Source: Nocardioides jiangxiensis (GTDB lineage Bacteria > Actinomycetota > Actinomycetes > Propionibacteriales > Nocardioidaceae). Taken from it: DNA of 64,000 nucleotides. Position 1 is the stretch's first letter. Each line of letters opens with the position of its first letter. The stretch lies in the NCBI RefSeq assembly GCF_030580915.1, contig NZ_JAUQTA010000001.1:1178001-1242000 (forward strand), in the 5' to 3' direction. Below the pieces are notes generated by a model that worked only from the letters and a program-made list of their open reading frames with translations, had not been told where the DNA came from and did no database searches. This document shows, one piece after another, positions 15,430 through 24,645 of this stretch. The translations under genes were made by a program, and so were the position numbers.

Positions 15430-18363
15430 ATGTTCCTCTACGCCGACCGCACCGTGTGCCCCCGCTGCCGCGCACCCCTCCCCGCCCTCACGGCCGCGTG
15501 CGCGCGATGCCACGCCGACCTCGACGGCCCCGCTGCCTACGACGTCTTCGTCGCCCTGCAGGCCGTGGACCGCCTGGTGGCCGAGCTGGCCGACCGGCCC
15601 CTCGTCGCCTCTGGCGCAGCCATCACCGGGGCCGCCGAGCCCAGCGTGGCGCTCCGAGTCACGAGCAGCGGCCGTGACACGGCAGGTCCCGCCCCTCGTC
15701 GGGCCCACCGACCCACCGTGCCGCCCGTCGGTGCCGCACCTCGCCACGTACCGGTCCTGTCCGGCCTGACCGTGCCGAAGATCCTGCTCGGACTGGGAGC
15801 CCTCTGCCTCGTCGTCGCCGCCGTCGTCTTCCTTGCCGTCGCCTGGAGCGCGCTCGGGGTGGGAGGGCGCACGGCCGTGCTCGTCGGCTTCACCGGCGCG
15901 GCCGCCGGCCTCGCGGCCTGGAGCGCCCGGAGCAGCCTGCGCGCAGGGGCGGAGTCGCTGACGACGGTGGCCCTCGGCCTCTTCCTCCTGGACCTGGCCG
16001 GTGCACGCAGCTCGGGCTGGTTCGGCGACCTGGGGGTGGTCGGCTTCGCCGTCCTGGCCGGCATCCTCCTCGCCCTGGCAGCCACGTCGGCAGCGATCGC
16101 GACACGTCGTACGCCGGAGCCGCGGCTGCTCAGCGCCGAGGTCGTCGTGCTCCTCGGGACGACCGCCGCACTCGTGGCGACGGCGGGCTTCGAGTGGGCC
16201 ACCCCGGCCCTCTGGACGCTCGGCGTCACCCTCTCCGCTGCAGCGATCGCGCTGGTCTGTCGCGCACTCCGGCTCGGCGTTCCCACGACCGGGCTCGGTG
16301 GCGTCGCCTGCCTGGCGTGGGTCGGGCTCGTCGCCACCGGCCTCGTCCGCGCAGCCACCCATCCCGCCTGGGAGGCACTCTGGGCCGGCAGGCACGCGTG
16401 GCCCCTCCTCGCCGCAGCCGTGGTCGCCGCGGCGCCCGCTGCCGTCGGCCGGCTCCCGATCACCCTCCGGGTCGGCGCCTGCTCCGTCGCGGTGCTGCTG
16501 CTGTCGCTGCTGCTCGCCTGCCCCGGCCTCGACGAGGACGCCGTTCCGGCGACGCTCACGCTGGTCGCCGTCATCGCCCTCCACGCAGCCGCTGCCACCC
16601 TCCTGCCCCACCCCTGGCGCCTCGTGACCGCGGTCCCCCTCGGGATCGCCGGCTCCGTGGCGGCTCTCCTCGCACTGGCAGCCGCCGTGACCTCGCTGAC
16701 GACGTCGAACCTCCTCGACCACGGCCTCTGGACCGGCGACAGCAGCGCACAGGTCGCGACCGATGCGCTCCCCGCTGCGTGGTCGATCCTGCTCCCCCTC
16801 ACGGTGGCGGCCGCCTTCGTGGCCGTGGCAGGGCTCCTCCGGATCGCCGGCTCACCGGCCGTCCGCGCGGTCCTCACCCCGGCCGCCACCACCCTCGTCG
16901 CTGCCGCGTCGCTGTCGCCGGTGATCGTCGGCGTTCCCCGCTACGTGGCGGTCCTGGTCCTCGTGGCCGCTGCGGGCTCCCTCGTCACGTGGGCACTGCT
17001 CCGTCGGCGGGCCGCGGGCTGGCTGGCGGCCGCACCGCTCGGCGTCCTCGCCGTCGGCGCCGCTCTGGCGGACGACGGCCTGACCATCGGCGTCCTCGTC
17101 CTGCTGACCGCCGCCTGTGCCGCTGCCGAGCACCCGCGGTCACCCGCCCGGCTCCAGGAGGCCGCGCACTGGGCGCTCCCCGCGGCGCTCGGAGGCACCA
17201 CGTGGGCGCTGGCATCGGCGTACGACGTCGACGGCGGCTGGCGGGCCGCTCCGGTCGTCGCGGCAGTCGCCGCCCTTGCGCTGGCCCGTCCGTCCGGCGG
17301 GCACGAGACGTCCGGACTGGCCGTGTCCCTCGCCGCGATCACCGTCTCCTCCGGCTTCGTGCCGGTGGACCTCCGTCTGGTCGCGGGCCAGCTGACCGCG
17401 ACCGGCCTCGCCGCCACCCTCGTCGGCCTGCTCCGCCGCCGCGAGGCGACCCTCGTCGGCATGGCGCTCCTCGCAGCAGCCGGCCTGGCTGCGTGGCCGG
17501 ACGCCGTCACGGCCGTGGTCGTGCTCGCGACCGGCCTCGCCGTCTCCGTGCTCCACGAGGTACGCCGCGCAGCACCGGTTGCGGACGTCGCCCGCGCCGC
17601 CACGCCCGTCGCGGCCGCCGCGCTGCTGTGGGCCGCCGGAGACCTCGCGGGACTCAGCGGCGGGTGGACCGGCGTGCCGGTGGTGGTGGTGCTCGGGGTG
17701 CTCCTCGCATGGAAGGCGGACGTGGCGCGCGAGGTGCCCGCCGCCGTCGCCGCGCTGTGCGTCGCACTCGCCAGTCCGGCCTCGCTGCCCGACCCCCAGG
17801 CATGGACGGCGGTCTACCTGACCCTCGGCGGGGTCGCGTGCACCGCGTCCGCCCTGCTCCACGCCGACCGCCGCCGGGTCGGCTGGGTCGGCCTGGCCCT
17901 CCTCACCCTGGCCACCTGGCTGCGCCTGGACCAGCTGGGCGTCGGCACCGTCGAGGCCTACACGCTGCCGCTCGCGGTGGTCCTGCTCGTGCTCGGCACC
18001 GTCGCGCTGCTCCGCGGGGAACGGTCGAGCCTCCAGACGCAGGGCTCCGGACTCGCGCTCGCGCTCGTCCCCAGCCTGCTCCAGGCCCTCGCCGACCCCG
18101 TCGCCCTGCGCGCCGTCCTGCTGGGTGCCGGGTGCGTCGCTGCCGTCACGGTCGGCGTGCAGCGTCGCTGGGCGGCGCCGCTCCTGGCCGGCGGCGGCAC
18201 CCTGGCGGTCCTGGTGCTGCGACAGATGACGATGGCGCAGGCGCTCCCGCAGTGGGCCCTGATCGGCCTCGCCGGGACCGCCCTGACCTTCGTCGGCCTG
18301 ACCTGGGAGAAGCGGCTCGCCAACGTACGCACGGCAGCCGGCTACCTCCGCGGGTTGCGCTGA
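15430..18363 (+). CDS. Large polytopic membrane protein with N-terminal zinc ribbon (SCO7613-like)
   Basis: A 977-residue protein. Residues 10-30 hold CPRC and CARC pairs, a likely zinc ribbon, followed by a cytoplasmic linker to about residue 110 and then by some twenty or more hydrophobic segments of Ala/Leu/Val up to the C terminus, which ends in a short basic tail (ERWL-type KRLANVRTAAGYLRGL). It resembles actinobacterial SCO7613-type membrane proteins, whose role is unknown. The extreme content of small hydrophobic residues and lack of charged transport motifs give no substrate clue. ATG 15430 has no Shine-Dalgarno but lies six bases after a CACGCT box. A 21-base gap separates it from the next gene. 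Confidence 0.85.
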   Translation: MFLYADRTVCPRCRAPLPALTAACARCHADLDGPAAYDVFVALQAVDRLVAELADRPLVASGAAITGAAEPSVALRVTSSGRDTAGPAPRRAHRPTVPPVGAAPRHVPVLSGLTVPKILLGLGALCLVVAAVVFLAVAWSALGVGGRTAVLVGFTGAAAGLAAWSARSSLRAGAESLTTVALGLFLLDLAGARSSGWFGDLGVVGFAVLAGILLALAATSAAIATRRTPEPRLLSAEVVVLLGTTAALVATAGFEWATPALWTLGVTLSAAAIALVCRALRLGVPTTGLGGVACLAWVGLVATGLVRAATHPAWEALWAGRHAWPLLAAAVVAAAPAAVGRLPITLRVGACSVAVLLLSLLLACPGLDEDAVPATLTLVAVIALHAAAATLLPHPWRLVTAVPLGIAGSVAALLALAAAVTSLTTSNLLDHGLWTGDSSAQVATDALPAAWSILLPLTVAAAFVAVAGLLRIAGSPAVRAVLTPAATTLVAAASLSPVIVGVPRYVAVLVLVAAAGSLVTWALLRRRAAGWLAAAPLGVLAVGAALADDGLTIGVLVLLTAACAAAEHPRSPARLQEAAHWALPAALGGTTWALASAYDVDGGWRAAPVVAAVAALALARPSGGHETSGLAVSLAAITVSSGFVPVDLRLVAGQLTATGLAATLVGLLRRREATLVGMALLAAAGLAAWPDAVTAVVVLATGLAVSVLHEVRRAAPVADVARAATPVAAAALLWAAGDLAGLSGGWTGVPVVVVLGVLLAWKADVAREVPAAVAALCVALASPASLPDPQAWTAVYLTLGGVACTASALLHADRRRVGWVGLALLTLATWLRLDQLGVGTVEAYTLPLAVVLLVLGTVALLRGERSSLQTQGSGLALALVPSLLQALADPVALRAVLLGAGCVAAVTVGVQRRWAAPLLAGGGTLAVLVLRQMTMAQALPQWALIGLAGTALTFVGLTWEKRLANVRTAAGYLRGLR

Positions 18364-18372
18364 CCCGACCGC

Positions 18373-18378
18373 TACCCT
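18373..18378 (+). promoter_or_regulatory. -10 box of a probable leaderless transcript
   Basis: TACCCT ends six bases before ATG 18385. No Shine-Dalgarno precedes that ATG. Confidence 0.5.
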
Positions 18379-18384
18379 CGCGGC

Positions 18385-19680
18385 ATGATCCCGCCGCTGG
18401 CACTCGCCCACCGGTTCCGCCCGGTGCAGCTGGTCCAGCACGAACGGCGCTCCGGGTTCCGGGCGCCGTTCGTCGCCGTCGAGGCGCAGCCCGATCCCTC
18501 GATCCGAGCCACCCACGTGGGCCTGGCCTCGGGGGGATGCACGCTCTCGGCCACCTACGACGCCCGCCGGCGCCGCGTGACCCTGCACATCGAGGTCCCG
18601 GGCGGCAGCAGGCGCTTCGCCAGCCGCCGGCACGGCCGGGTCACGAGGCCACCGCAGGCCCTCGCGCTCGCCCTCACCGGACGCTGGCTGACCGCCTGGA
18701 GCCGCGACACCGCGGAGGGTGAGTGGCGCGCGCGCTGCAAGGTCGACGCCACCGACTTCGTCGAGGTCCGCACCCCTGACTTCCTGGCTGGGCTCGAGGT
18801 CCTGGACCCGGTCGGCGCCCTCACGTGGCGGTCCGGCACCTACGGGCAGATCGGGCTGCGGGACCTGCACCTCGTGACCGACGCCGACGGCTCGGCGTAC
18901 GTCCGGGAGGGGCGGTACTGGCTGACCGCCACCCAGGCCGGCCCGGGCTTCGCCGACGCCGCACAGACCGGCGTCTGGTCCTGGCTCCCTGGCACCGACG
19001 ACCTGCGACCCGAGTCACTGCTGTGGTGGACCCGCGACGGGCTGGTGCACGGCGACCACGCCGTGCACCTCGTACGCGGGGACGACCGCTGGCACGTGCT
19101 GGCGAGCACCTGGGGCGACTTCGACCGCACGCGCGTGGCGATCACCTACGCGACGACCGATGCCGACCTCCTCGCCGGTGAGCACGTGGTCGAGGCCCTC
19201 GAGCTCGCGCTGCCGCAGCCACCGGGACCCCACGTGGGCGTGTGGGACCCCCACCTGACCCGCACCGACGGCCAGTGGCACCTCGCCTGGGTGGCCGCGA
19301 GGAGCTTCTTCGACTTCCGCCCGGCACTCGGCCGGGCTCCCGAGCCGTCAGGCCCGTGGACGCTGGTCGGCACGGCCGAGGACCGCACCGCGACGGAGGG
19401 GTGCGTGATCGTCCGGACCGATGCCGGCTGGCGGCTGCTCGCCAGCGACGGCGCGGACAACGACGCCGGGCAGCGCGAGCGCTACCCGGCGTTCGACCTC
19501 ACGATGCGCGAGGTCGGTGAGCTGGAGGCGGCGTACGGCAGCAACATCCCGTGGCCGAGCGTCGTCCGCCACGGGGGCGGCTGGTCGATGATCACCTTCG
19601 ACGGCACGCCCTACGGCGGCCGCCTTCCGGGCTACGGGACGCATGGAGACGTCCTCGTGCTCCGGTCAGACCAGCCCTGA
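18385..19680 (+). CDS. Unknown 431-residue protein, possible beta-propeller fold
   Basis: I do not recognise this protein with certainty. It is soluble, without signal peptide, and rich in Trp and aromatic beta-strand segments repeated at irregular intervals (GVWSWLPGTDDL, HVLASTWGDFDRTR, HVGVWDPHLTRTDGQWHLAWVAARSFFDF, WRLLASDGADNDAG, GGWSMITFDGTPYGG). WDPHL...WHLAW and the final blades resemble five-bladed propeller glycosidases (GH43/GH62-like), where Asp and Glu in separate blades catalyse. Here Asp in VWDPHL and Glu in TATEGC are candidates only. It ends just before bldC on the opposite strand. Function unknown; glycan hydrolysis or binding is one reading. Confidence 0.75.
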   Translation: MIPPLALAHRFRPVQLVQHERRSGFRAPFVAVEAQPDPSIRATHVGLASGGCTLSATYDARRRRVTLHIEVPGGSRRFASRRHGRVTRPPQALALALTGRWLTAWSRDTAEGEWRARCKVDATDFVEVRTPDFLAGLEVLDPVGALTWRSGTYGQIGLRDLHLVTDADGSAYVREGRYWLTATQAGPGFADAAQTGVWSWLPGTDDLRPESLLWWTRDGLVHGDHAVHLVRGDDRWHVLASTWGDFDRTRVAITYATTDADLLAGEHVVEALELALPQPPGPHVGVWDPHLTRTDGQWHLAWVAARSFFDFRPALGRAPEPSGPWTLVGTAEDRTATEGCVIVRTDAGWRLLASDGADNDAGQRERYPAFDLTMREVGELEAAYGSNIPWPSVVRHGGGWSMITFDGTPYGGRLPGYGTHGDVLVLRSDQP

Positions 19681-19686
19681 GCTCGC

Positions 19687-19884
19687 TCAGTCGTCGTCGG
19701 TCGCCGCGTCGAGCAGCGCCCGGACCTCCGACTGGCGGAAGCGTCGGTGACCGCCGAGCGTACGGATGGAGCCGATCTTGCCGGCCTGGGCCCAGCGCGT
19801 GACGGTCTTGGGGTCAACGCGGAAGAGCGAGGCCACCTCCGCCGGCGTCAGCAGCGGATCATCGTCGACAGAAGTCGCAGTCAT
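19687..19884 (-). CDS. bldC: BldC-type MerR-like DNA-binding protein
   Basis: A 65-residue winged-helix protein of the BldC/excisionase-like group: LLTPAEVASLFRVDPKTVTRWAQAGKIGSIRTLGGHRRFRQ covers the helix-turn-helix and the wing, and the protein ends soon after. BldC in Streptomyces binds AT-rich direct repeats cooperatively and delays development; in non-sporulating relatives its targets are less known. ATG 19884 has GAAGGTG upstream. A 24-bp inverted repeat in its leader region is listed separately. Confidence 0.93.
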   Translation of the reverse strand: MTATSVDDDPLLTPAEVASLFRVDPKTVTRWAQAGKIGSIRTLGGHRRFRQSEVRALLDAATDDD

Positions 19885-19915
19885 GGGGTGCACACCTTCC
19901 CGAGTTGGTTCACGT

Positions 19916-19939
19916 CGAGTGGAACCCGAATTCCACTCG
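19916..19939. promoter_or_regulatory. Inverted repeat upstream of bldC
   Basis: CGAGTGGAA and TTCCACTCG form perfect 9-bp arms around CCCGAA, starting 32 bases before the bldC start. Either an operator or a leader hairpin. Confidence 0.55.
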
Positions 19940-20069
19940 TTGTCGCACCGGTCACCCGAAGGCAACCGACCCCCGCAACACGTCCAGCCTGCCACACGGG
20001 TCGCGGAAGTCGCCATTTGCGCGCCGACCACGTGACCGAGGTCACCAGGCGTCCAGGCATGCCAGCGAC

Positions 20070-20090
20070 GCTGACCGCGAGGCGGTCAGC
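20070..20090 (-). terminator. Terminator of the DUF3073 gene
   Basis: GCTGACCGC and GCGGTCAGC pair around GAG, 16 bases after the stop at 20106. Confidence 0.75.
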
Positions 20091-20105
20091 ACGACACCGA
20101 CGGCG

Positions 20106-20297
20106 TCAGTCGCGCGAGTCGGAGTACTCCGACCAGTCGCCGTACTCGTCCTCCGGCGCGGAGTCGGTCTGGCTCGTGTAGGAGCCCGACTGCGAATGCA
20201 GCTCGTTGGCCAGCGCCCCGAAGTCCGTGTCGTGCGTGCGGTACTTCAGGTCGCGGGCGACCTTCGTCTGCTTTGCCTTGGCTCGGCCGCGTCCCAT
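20106..20297 (-). CDS. DUF3073 family protein
   Basis: A 63-residue highly charged protein: a basic N terminus (MGRGRAKAKQTKVARDLKY) followed by an acidic, Ser/Tyr-rich C terminus (DEYGDWSEYSDSRD). This bipolar layout and length match DUF3073, a small actinobacterial family usually found beside purM, as here. No catalytic or binding motif is known. The role is unknown; the basic head could bind nucleic acid. Confidence 0.9.
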   Translation of the reverse strand: MGRGRAKAKQTKVARDLKYRTHDTDFGALANELHSQSGSYTSQTDSAPEDEYGDWSEYSDSRD

Positions 20298-20513
20298 AGG
20301 AGCCGACCCCCTCGCGCGTCTGCCGGGGCCGGCTGATGCCAGCACACCCGGTCTGGGTTCAATGTCTCGTGGAGCCAACGCTACCGGGTCCCCGGTCGTT
20401 CCCGCGAACCAGGGCGCCTTATTTGGACGTGGACAAGCCCACACAGCGCGAACGCCGAGCGGTCGCCGCCCCGGACCCCCGTCGCGCAGCGCGCCCCGGG
20501 AGCCCGCCCGCGG

Positions 20514-21572
20514 TCACCAGCCGGGGTGCTGGCCGGTCAGCGTGACGCTGCCGTCGCCCGCCACGACCTCGCCCGCGACCCACGCCTCGACGCCGTGCTC
20601 GGCGAGCGTGGCGATGGCCGTGTCGACGTCGCCGGCCGGCGTCAGCGAGACCATGCCCACACCGCAGTTGAGGGTCGCCTCTAGGCTGGCCTGGTCGACG
20701 CCGCCGGCCGTGCGGACGACGTCGAAGATCGGCTGCGGCGTCCAGGACCCGCGGTCGAGCGTCGCCGAGAGGTGGGCCGGCATGACGCGGGCCAGGTTGT
20801 TGGCCAGGCCACCACCGGTGATGTGCGCCATCGCGTGCGTGCCGGTGGCGTCGGCGAGCGCGAGGCAGGCCTTGGCATAGATCTTGGTGGGGATGAGCAG
20901 CTCCTCGCCGAGCGTCGAGCCGAGCTCGTCGACCTGCCGGTCGAGCTCCCAGCCGAGCTTGGTGAAGAAGACGTGGCGCGCCAGCGAGTAGCCGTTGGAG
21001 TGCAGGCCCGAGGCCTTCATCGCGATGACGATGTCGCCGGCCTCGACCTTGTCCGCACCCAGCAGGCGGTGGGCGTCGACGACACCGGTCGTCGCGCCGG
21101 CCACGTCGTACTCGTCGGGGGCGAGCAGGCCCGGGTGCTCGGCGGTCTCGCCGCCGACCAGGGCGCAGCCGGCCTCCGTGCACGCCTCGGCGATGCCCTT
21201 GACGATCGCGGCGATGCGCTCGGGGACGACCTTGCCGGTGGCGATGTAGTCGGTCATGAAGAGCGGCTCGGCGCCACAGACGACGAGGTCGTCGACGACC
21301 ATGCCGACCAGGTCGAAGCCGATCGTGTCGTGCTTGTCCATCTTCCGCGCGATGTCGACCTTGGTCCCCACGCCGTCGGTGGAGGTCGCGAGCAGCGGGC
21401 GCTCGTACTTCTTCAGCGCGGAGGCGTCGAAGAGACCGGCGAAGCCACCCAGGCCACCGAGCACCTCGGGACGCCGGGACTTCGCCACCGACTCCTTCAT
21501 GAGCTCGACGGCGAGGTCGGCCGCGACGATGTCGACGCCGGCCTCGGCGTACGCGTTCGGGGTCTCAGGCAC
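20514..21572 (-). CDS. purM: Phosphoribosylformylglycinamidine cyclo-ligase (AIR synthetase)
   Basis: A 352-residue PurM that closes the imidazole ring of the purine precursor using ATP (step 5). Recognisable are ATSTDGVGTKV (nucleotide loop near residue 62), the MVVDDLVVCGAEPLFMTDYIA core, LVGGETAEHPG and HITGGGLANNLARV, all family hallmarks. GTG 21572 begins 27 bases after the purF stop, so both are one operon. The C terminus is slightly shorter than in E. coli but complete. Confidence 0.97.
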   Translation of the reverse strand: MPETPNAYAEAGVDIVAADLAVELMKESVAKSRRPEVLGGLGGFAGLFDASALKKYERPLLATSTDGVGTKVDIARKMDKHDTIGFDLVGMVVDDLVVCGAEPLFMTDYIATGKVVPERIAAIVKGIAEACTEAGCALVGGETAEHPGLLAPDEYDVAGATTGVVDAHRLLGADKVEAGDIVIAMKASGLHSNGYSLARHVFFTKLGWELDRQVDELGSTLGEELLIPTKIYAKACLALADATGTHAMAHITGGGLANNLARVMPAHLSATLDRGSWTPQPIFDVVRTAGGVDQASLEATLNCGVGMVSLTPAGDVDTAIATLAEHGVEAWVAGEVVAGDGSVTLTGQHPGW

Positions 21573-21599
21573 GGGGATCTCTTTTCGCAGTACGTCGGG

Positions 21600-23183
21600 T
21601 CAGGGGCGCGAGAGCGCGTCGGAGGCGCCGCCGGCGGAAGCGGTGGTGGCCACGCCGTCGAGCGGGTCGACGACGCAGCAGGGGTCCTGCTGGATCTCCA
21701 GCACGTCCTTGCCGCGGACCTCGGCCAGCGGCACGGGGTACTCGCCGTCGAAGCAGGCGCGACAGAAGGAGTCCATCGGCAGGGTCGTGGCGTCGACGAG
21801 GTCCTCGAGGGACACGTAGCCGAGCGAGTCCGCGCCGATCGAGGTCGCGATCTCGTCGGGCGAGAGGCCGTTGGCGATGAGCTCGGCACGGGTCGCGAAG
21901 TCGATGCCGTAGAAGCAGGGCCACTTGACCGGCGGGCTGGAGATCCGGACGTGGACCTCCTTGGCGCCCGCCTCGCGAAGCATGCGGACCAGTGCGCGCT
22001 GGGTGTTGCCGCGGACGATCGAGTCGTCGACGACGACCAGGCGCTTGCCCTCGATGACGTCGCGCAGCGGGTTCAGCTTGAGCCGGATGCCGAGCTGGCG
22101 GATCGTCTGGCTGGGCTGGATGAAGGTGCGACCGACGTAGGAGTTCTTGACCAGTCCCACGCCGTAGGGGATGCCGGACTCCTCGGCGTAGCCGATCGCC
22201 GACGGCGTGCCGGACTCCGGCACCGGGATGACCAGGTCGGCATCGGCGGGGAACGCCTGCGCGAGCTTGCGGCCGATCTCGACGCGGACGCTGTGGACCC
22301 GCTTCTCCGAGATGATCGTGTCGGGACGCGCGAGGTAGACGAACTCGAAGAGGCAGCCCTTCGGCTTGGCCTCGGCGAAGCGCCGGGTGCGCAGGCCGTC
22401 GGCGTCGATGATGATCATCTCGCCGGGCTCGACCTCGCGGACGTAGGAGGCACCCACGATGTCGAGGGCGGCGGTCTCGGAGGCGACGACCCAGCCGCGC
22501 TCGAGGCGACCGAGCACCAGCGGCCGGATGCCCTGCGGGTCGCGGGCGGCGTAGAGGGTGTTCTCGTCCATCCAGACGAGGCAGTAGGCGCCGTGGACCT
22601 GCGGCAGCAGCTCGGCGGCCTTGTCCTCGACGCTGCCGTCGCGGTGCAGTGCGAGCAGCGCGGTGAGCACCGAGGTGTCGTTGGTGGCACCGCCCGGACC
22701 GCGCAGGTCCGAGGGCAGGCCGCCCTCGGCGTCGGCGATCTCGACCAGCTTGTCGGCGAGGTCGGCGGTGTTGGTCAGGTTGCCGTTGTGCGCCAGCGCG
22801 ATCGAGCCGTTGGCCGTGGGGTGGAACGTCGGCTGGGCGTTGTGCCACGTGCTCGCACCGGTAGTGGAGTAGCGCGCGTGGCCGATCGCGACGTGTCCCT
22901 TGAGAGCCTCGAGGGTGGCGTCGTCGAAGACCTGGGAGACCAGGCCCATGTCCTTGTAGACGAGGATCTGCTTGCCGTTGGAGACCGCGATGCCCGCCGA
23001 CTCCTGGCCGCGGTGCTGCAGCGCGTAGATGCCGTAGTACGTCAGCTTGGCGACGTCCTCGCCCGGCGCCCAGACGCCGAACACCCCGCACTGGTCCTGA
23101 GGACCCTGGTCCTGGGGATCGAGGGCAGCGGTCAGTCGACCGTCGCCACCCTTGCGCGCGCGGGGCTGGGACACCATGGACAC
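21600..23183 (-). CDS. purF: Amidophosphoribosyltransferase
   Basis: A 527-residue PurF catalysing the first committed step of purine synthesis (PRPP plus glutamine to phosphoribosylamine). The N-terminal nucleophile is Cys32 (QDQCGVFGVW), so a 31-residue propeptide must be removed, as in the Bacillus-type enzymes. The PRPP loop VVVDDSIVRGNT is near the middle, and the Cys-rich motifs (DSFCRACFDGEYP, QDPCC) suggest an iron-sulfur cluster. The GTG at 23183 lies seven bases after a TAGGAT box, indicating a leaderless mRNA; ATG 23177 two codons on is the alternative. First gene of purF-purM. Confidence 0.97.
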   Translation of the reverse strand: MSMVSQPRARKGGDGRLTAALDPQDQGPQDQCGVFGVWAPGEDVAKLTYYGIYALQHRGQESAGIAVSNGKQILVYKDMGLVSQVFDDATLEALKGHVAIGHARYSTTGASTWHNAQPTFHPTANGSIALAHNGNLTNTADLADKLVEIADAEGGLPSDLRGPGGATNDTSVLTALLALHRDGSVEDKAAELLPQVHGAYCLVWMDENTLYAARDPQGIRPLVLGRLERGWVVASETAALDIVGASYVREVEPGEMIIIDADGLRTRRFAEAKPKGCLFEFVYLARPDTIISEKRVHSVRVEIGRKLAQAFPADADLVIPVPESGTPSAIGYAEESGIPYGVGLVKNSYVGRTFIQPSQTIRQLGIRLKLNPLRDVIEGKRLVVVDDSIVRGNTQRALVRMLREAGAKEVHVRISSPPVKWPCFYGIDFATRAELIANGLSPDEIATSIGADSLGYVSLEDLVDATTLPMDSFCRACFDGEYPVPLAEVRGKDVLEIQQDPCCVVDPLDGVATTASAGGASDALSRP

Positions 23184-23190
23184 GGGAGCA

Positions 23191-23196
23191 ATCCTA
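23191..23196 (-). promoter_or_regulatory. -10 box of purF
   Basis: TAGGAT on the minus strand, seven bases before GTG 23183, which would then be the first or second base of the mRNA. Confidence 0.6.
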
Positions 23197-23239
23197 GGTG
23201 GTCAGCGGAGGCGCGCCGACCGGTCTCGGGTGCTGTCCA

Positions 23240-24598
23240 TCACAAGGTGGCCGCGCCGAGCTTCTGCAGCAGCAGCGTCTCGGCCACGCAGACCCGCTCG
23301 AACTCCGCCAGATGCAGCCCCTCGTTGGCGCCGTGGGCCCGCGTGTCGGGGTCCTCCACGCCTGTCACCAGCACGCTGGCCTGCGGAAACGCGTCGAGGA
23401 ACTCTGCGATGAAGGGGATGGAGCCGCCGACGCCCATATCGACGGGCGCGGTGCCGTCCCAGGCCTCGGCGAAGGCGCCGCGCGCCGCGTCGTACGCCGG
23501 ACCGGTGGCGTCGATCTGCGTCGCCTCGCCCGTGTCGACCGGCGTGACGGTGACCCGGGCGCCCCACGGGGCGTTGGCCTCGAGGTGGCGGGTGAGGCAG
23601 TCGAGCGCGTTGGCGGCCGTGTCGCCGGGCGCGACGCGGAGGCTGATCTTGGCGCGGGCGCCCGGGACGAGCGTGTTGGAGGCGCCGTCGACCTTGGGTG
23701 CATCGAGCCCGATGATGCTGAGGCTGGGCTTCGTCCAGAGCCGGGCGACGGCGCTGCCCTCTCCGATGAACTCGACACCGTCGGCGATGCCGGACTCGGC
23801 GCGAAGCCGGTCCTCGGGGTAGTCGATGTCGGCGGCCGGGCCGGCGTGGAGGCCCACGACGGCCACGTTGCCGGCGTCGTCGTGGAGCGTCGCGATCAGG
23901 CGGCTCAGGGCGATCAGGGCATCGGGGACGAGGCCGCCCCACATGCCGGAGTGCACGCCGTGGTCGAGGGTGCGGACCTCGACGTCGGCGCGGACCAGGC
24001 CCCGCAGGCTCGTGGTCAGTGCAGGGACGCCGATGTCCCAGTTGGCGGAGTCGGCGATCACGATGACGTCCGCGGCGAGCTCGTCCTTGTGGGCCGCGAG
24101 CAGCGCGGGAAGGGTCTCGGAGCCGACCTCCTCCTCGCCCTCGATGAAGAGCTTCACGGTGACCGGGAGCGCATCGCCCAGCGCCCGCGCCGCCGCGAGG
24201 TGGGCGATGATGCCCGCCTTGTCGTCGGCAGCACCGCGGGCGTAGAGGCGGCCGTTGCGCTCGGTCGGCTCCCACGGTGGGGTGTCCCACTCGGCGTGGT
24301 CGTTCTCGGGCTGGACGTCGTGATGGGCGTAGAGCAGCACGGTCGGGGCGCCCTCCGGGCCACGCTTCTCGCCGATGACGGCCGGCGGGGCCCCGTCGTG
24401 GGCGCGCACGATGCGCGCGTCGAAGCCCTCGGCACGGAAGAGGTCGCGCGTGGCCTCCGCACTCCGCTCGACCTCGCCGGCGCGTGCCGGATCGGCGCTC
24501 ACGCTCTGGATCCGGACGAGTGCCTCCAGGTCCTCACGGAGCTGGGGCATGAGCTGCTGGATCGTGGAGCGGACGGCGCCGGCGCTGCTGTCGGTCAT
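23240..24598 (-). CDS. M20-family dipeptidase
   Basis: A 452-residue metallopeptidase of the M20 carnosinase/DapE clan. The zinc-binding and catalytic signatures are complete: YAHHDVQPE (His ligand and Asp), GAADDKAG (bridging Asp), EGEEEVGSE (general base Glu and ligand), IADSANWD and a C-terminal GANEG with HGANE histidine. A dimerisation domain sits in the middle (HSGMWGG, VTPVDTGEATQID). It should cleave dipeptides in the cytoplasm. ATG 24598 is seven bases downstream of TAGCCT and has no Shine-Dalgarno. It is separate from purF by 56 bases on the same strand. Confidence 0.93.
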   Translation of the reverse strand: MTDSSAGAVRSTIQQLMPQLREDLEALVRIQSVSADPARAGEVERSAEATRDLFRAEGFDARIVRAHDGAPPAVIGEKRGPEGAPTVLLYAHHDVQPENDHAEWDTPPWEPTERNGRLYARGAADDKAGIIAHLAAARALGDALPVTVKLFIEGEEEVGSETLPALLAAHKDELAADVIVIADSANWDIGVPALTTSLRGLVRADVEVRTLDHGVHSGMWGGLVPDALIALSRLIATLHDDAGNVAVVGLHAGPAADIDYPEDRLRAESGIADGVEFIGEGSAVARLWTKPSLSIIGLDAPKVDGASNTLVPGARAKISLRVAPGDTAANALDCLTRHLEANAPWGARVTVTPVDTGEATQIDATGPAYDAARGAFAEAWDGTAPVDMGVGGSIPFIAEFLDAFPQASVLVTGVEDPDTRAHGANEGLHLAEFERVCVAETLLLQKLGAATL

Positions 24599-24605
24599 GC
24601 CGCCG

Positions 24606-24611
24606 AGGCTA
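24606..24611 (-). promoter_or_regulatory. -10 box of the M20 dipeptidase gene
   Basis: TAGCCT on the minus strand, seven bases before ATG 24598; consistent with a leaderless transcript. Confidence 0.5.
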
Positions 24612-24645
24612 GCGGCGCGGTCGTCGCGCGACAGTGCCGCCGGGG

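Noticed and set aside
20420..20430. CCTTATTTGG, a CArG-box-like element before the DUF3073 gene
   Set aside because: CArG boxes are bound by eukaryotic MADS proteins; a single 10-bp match in bacterial DNA carries no meaning beyond being a local AT-rich patch.
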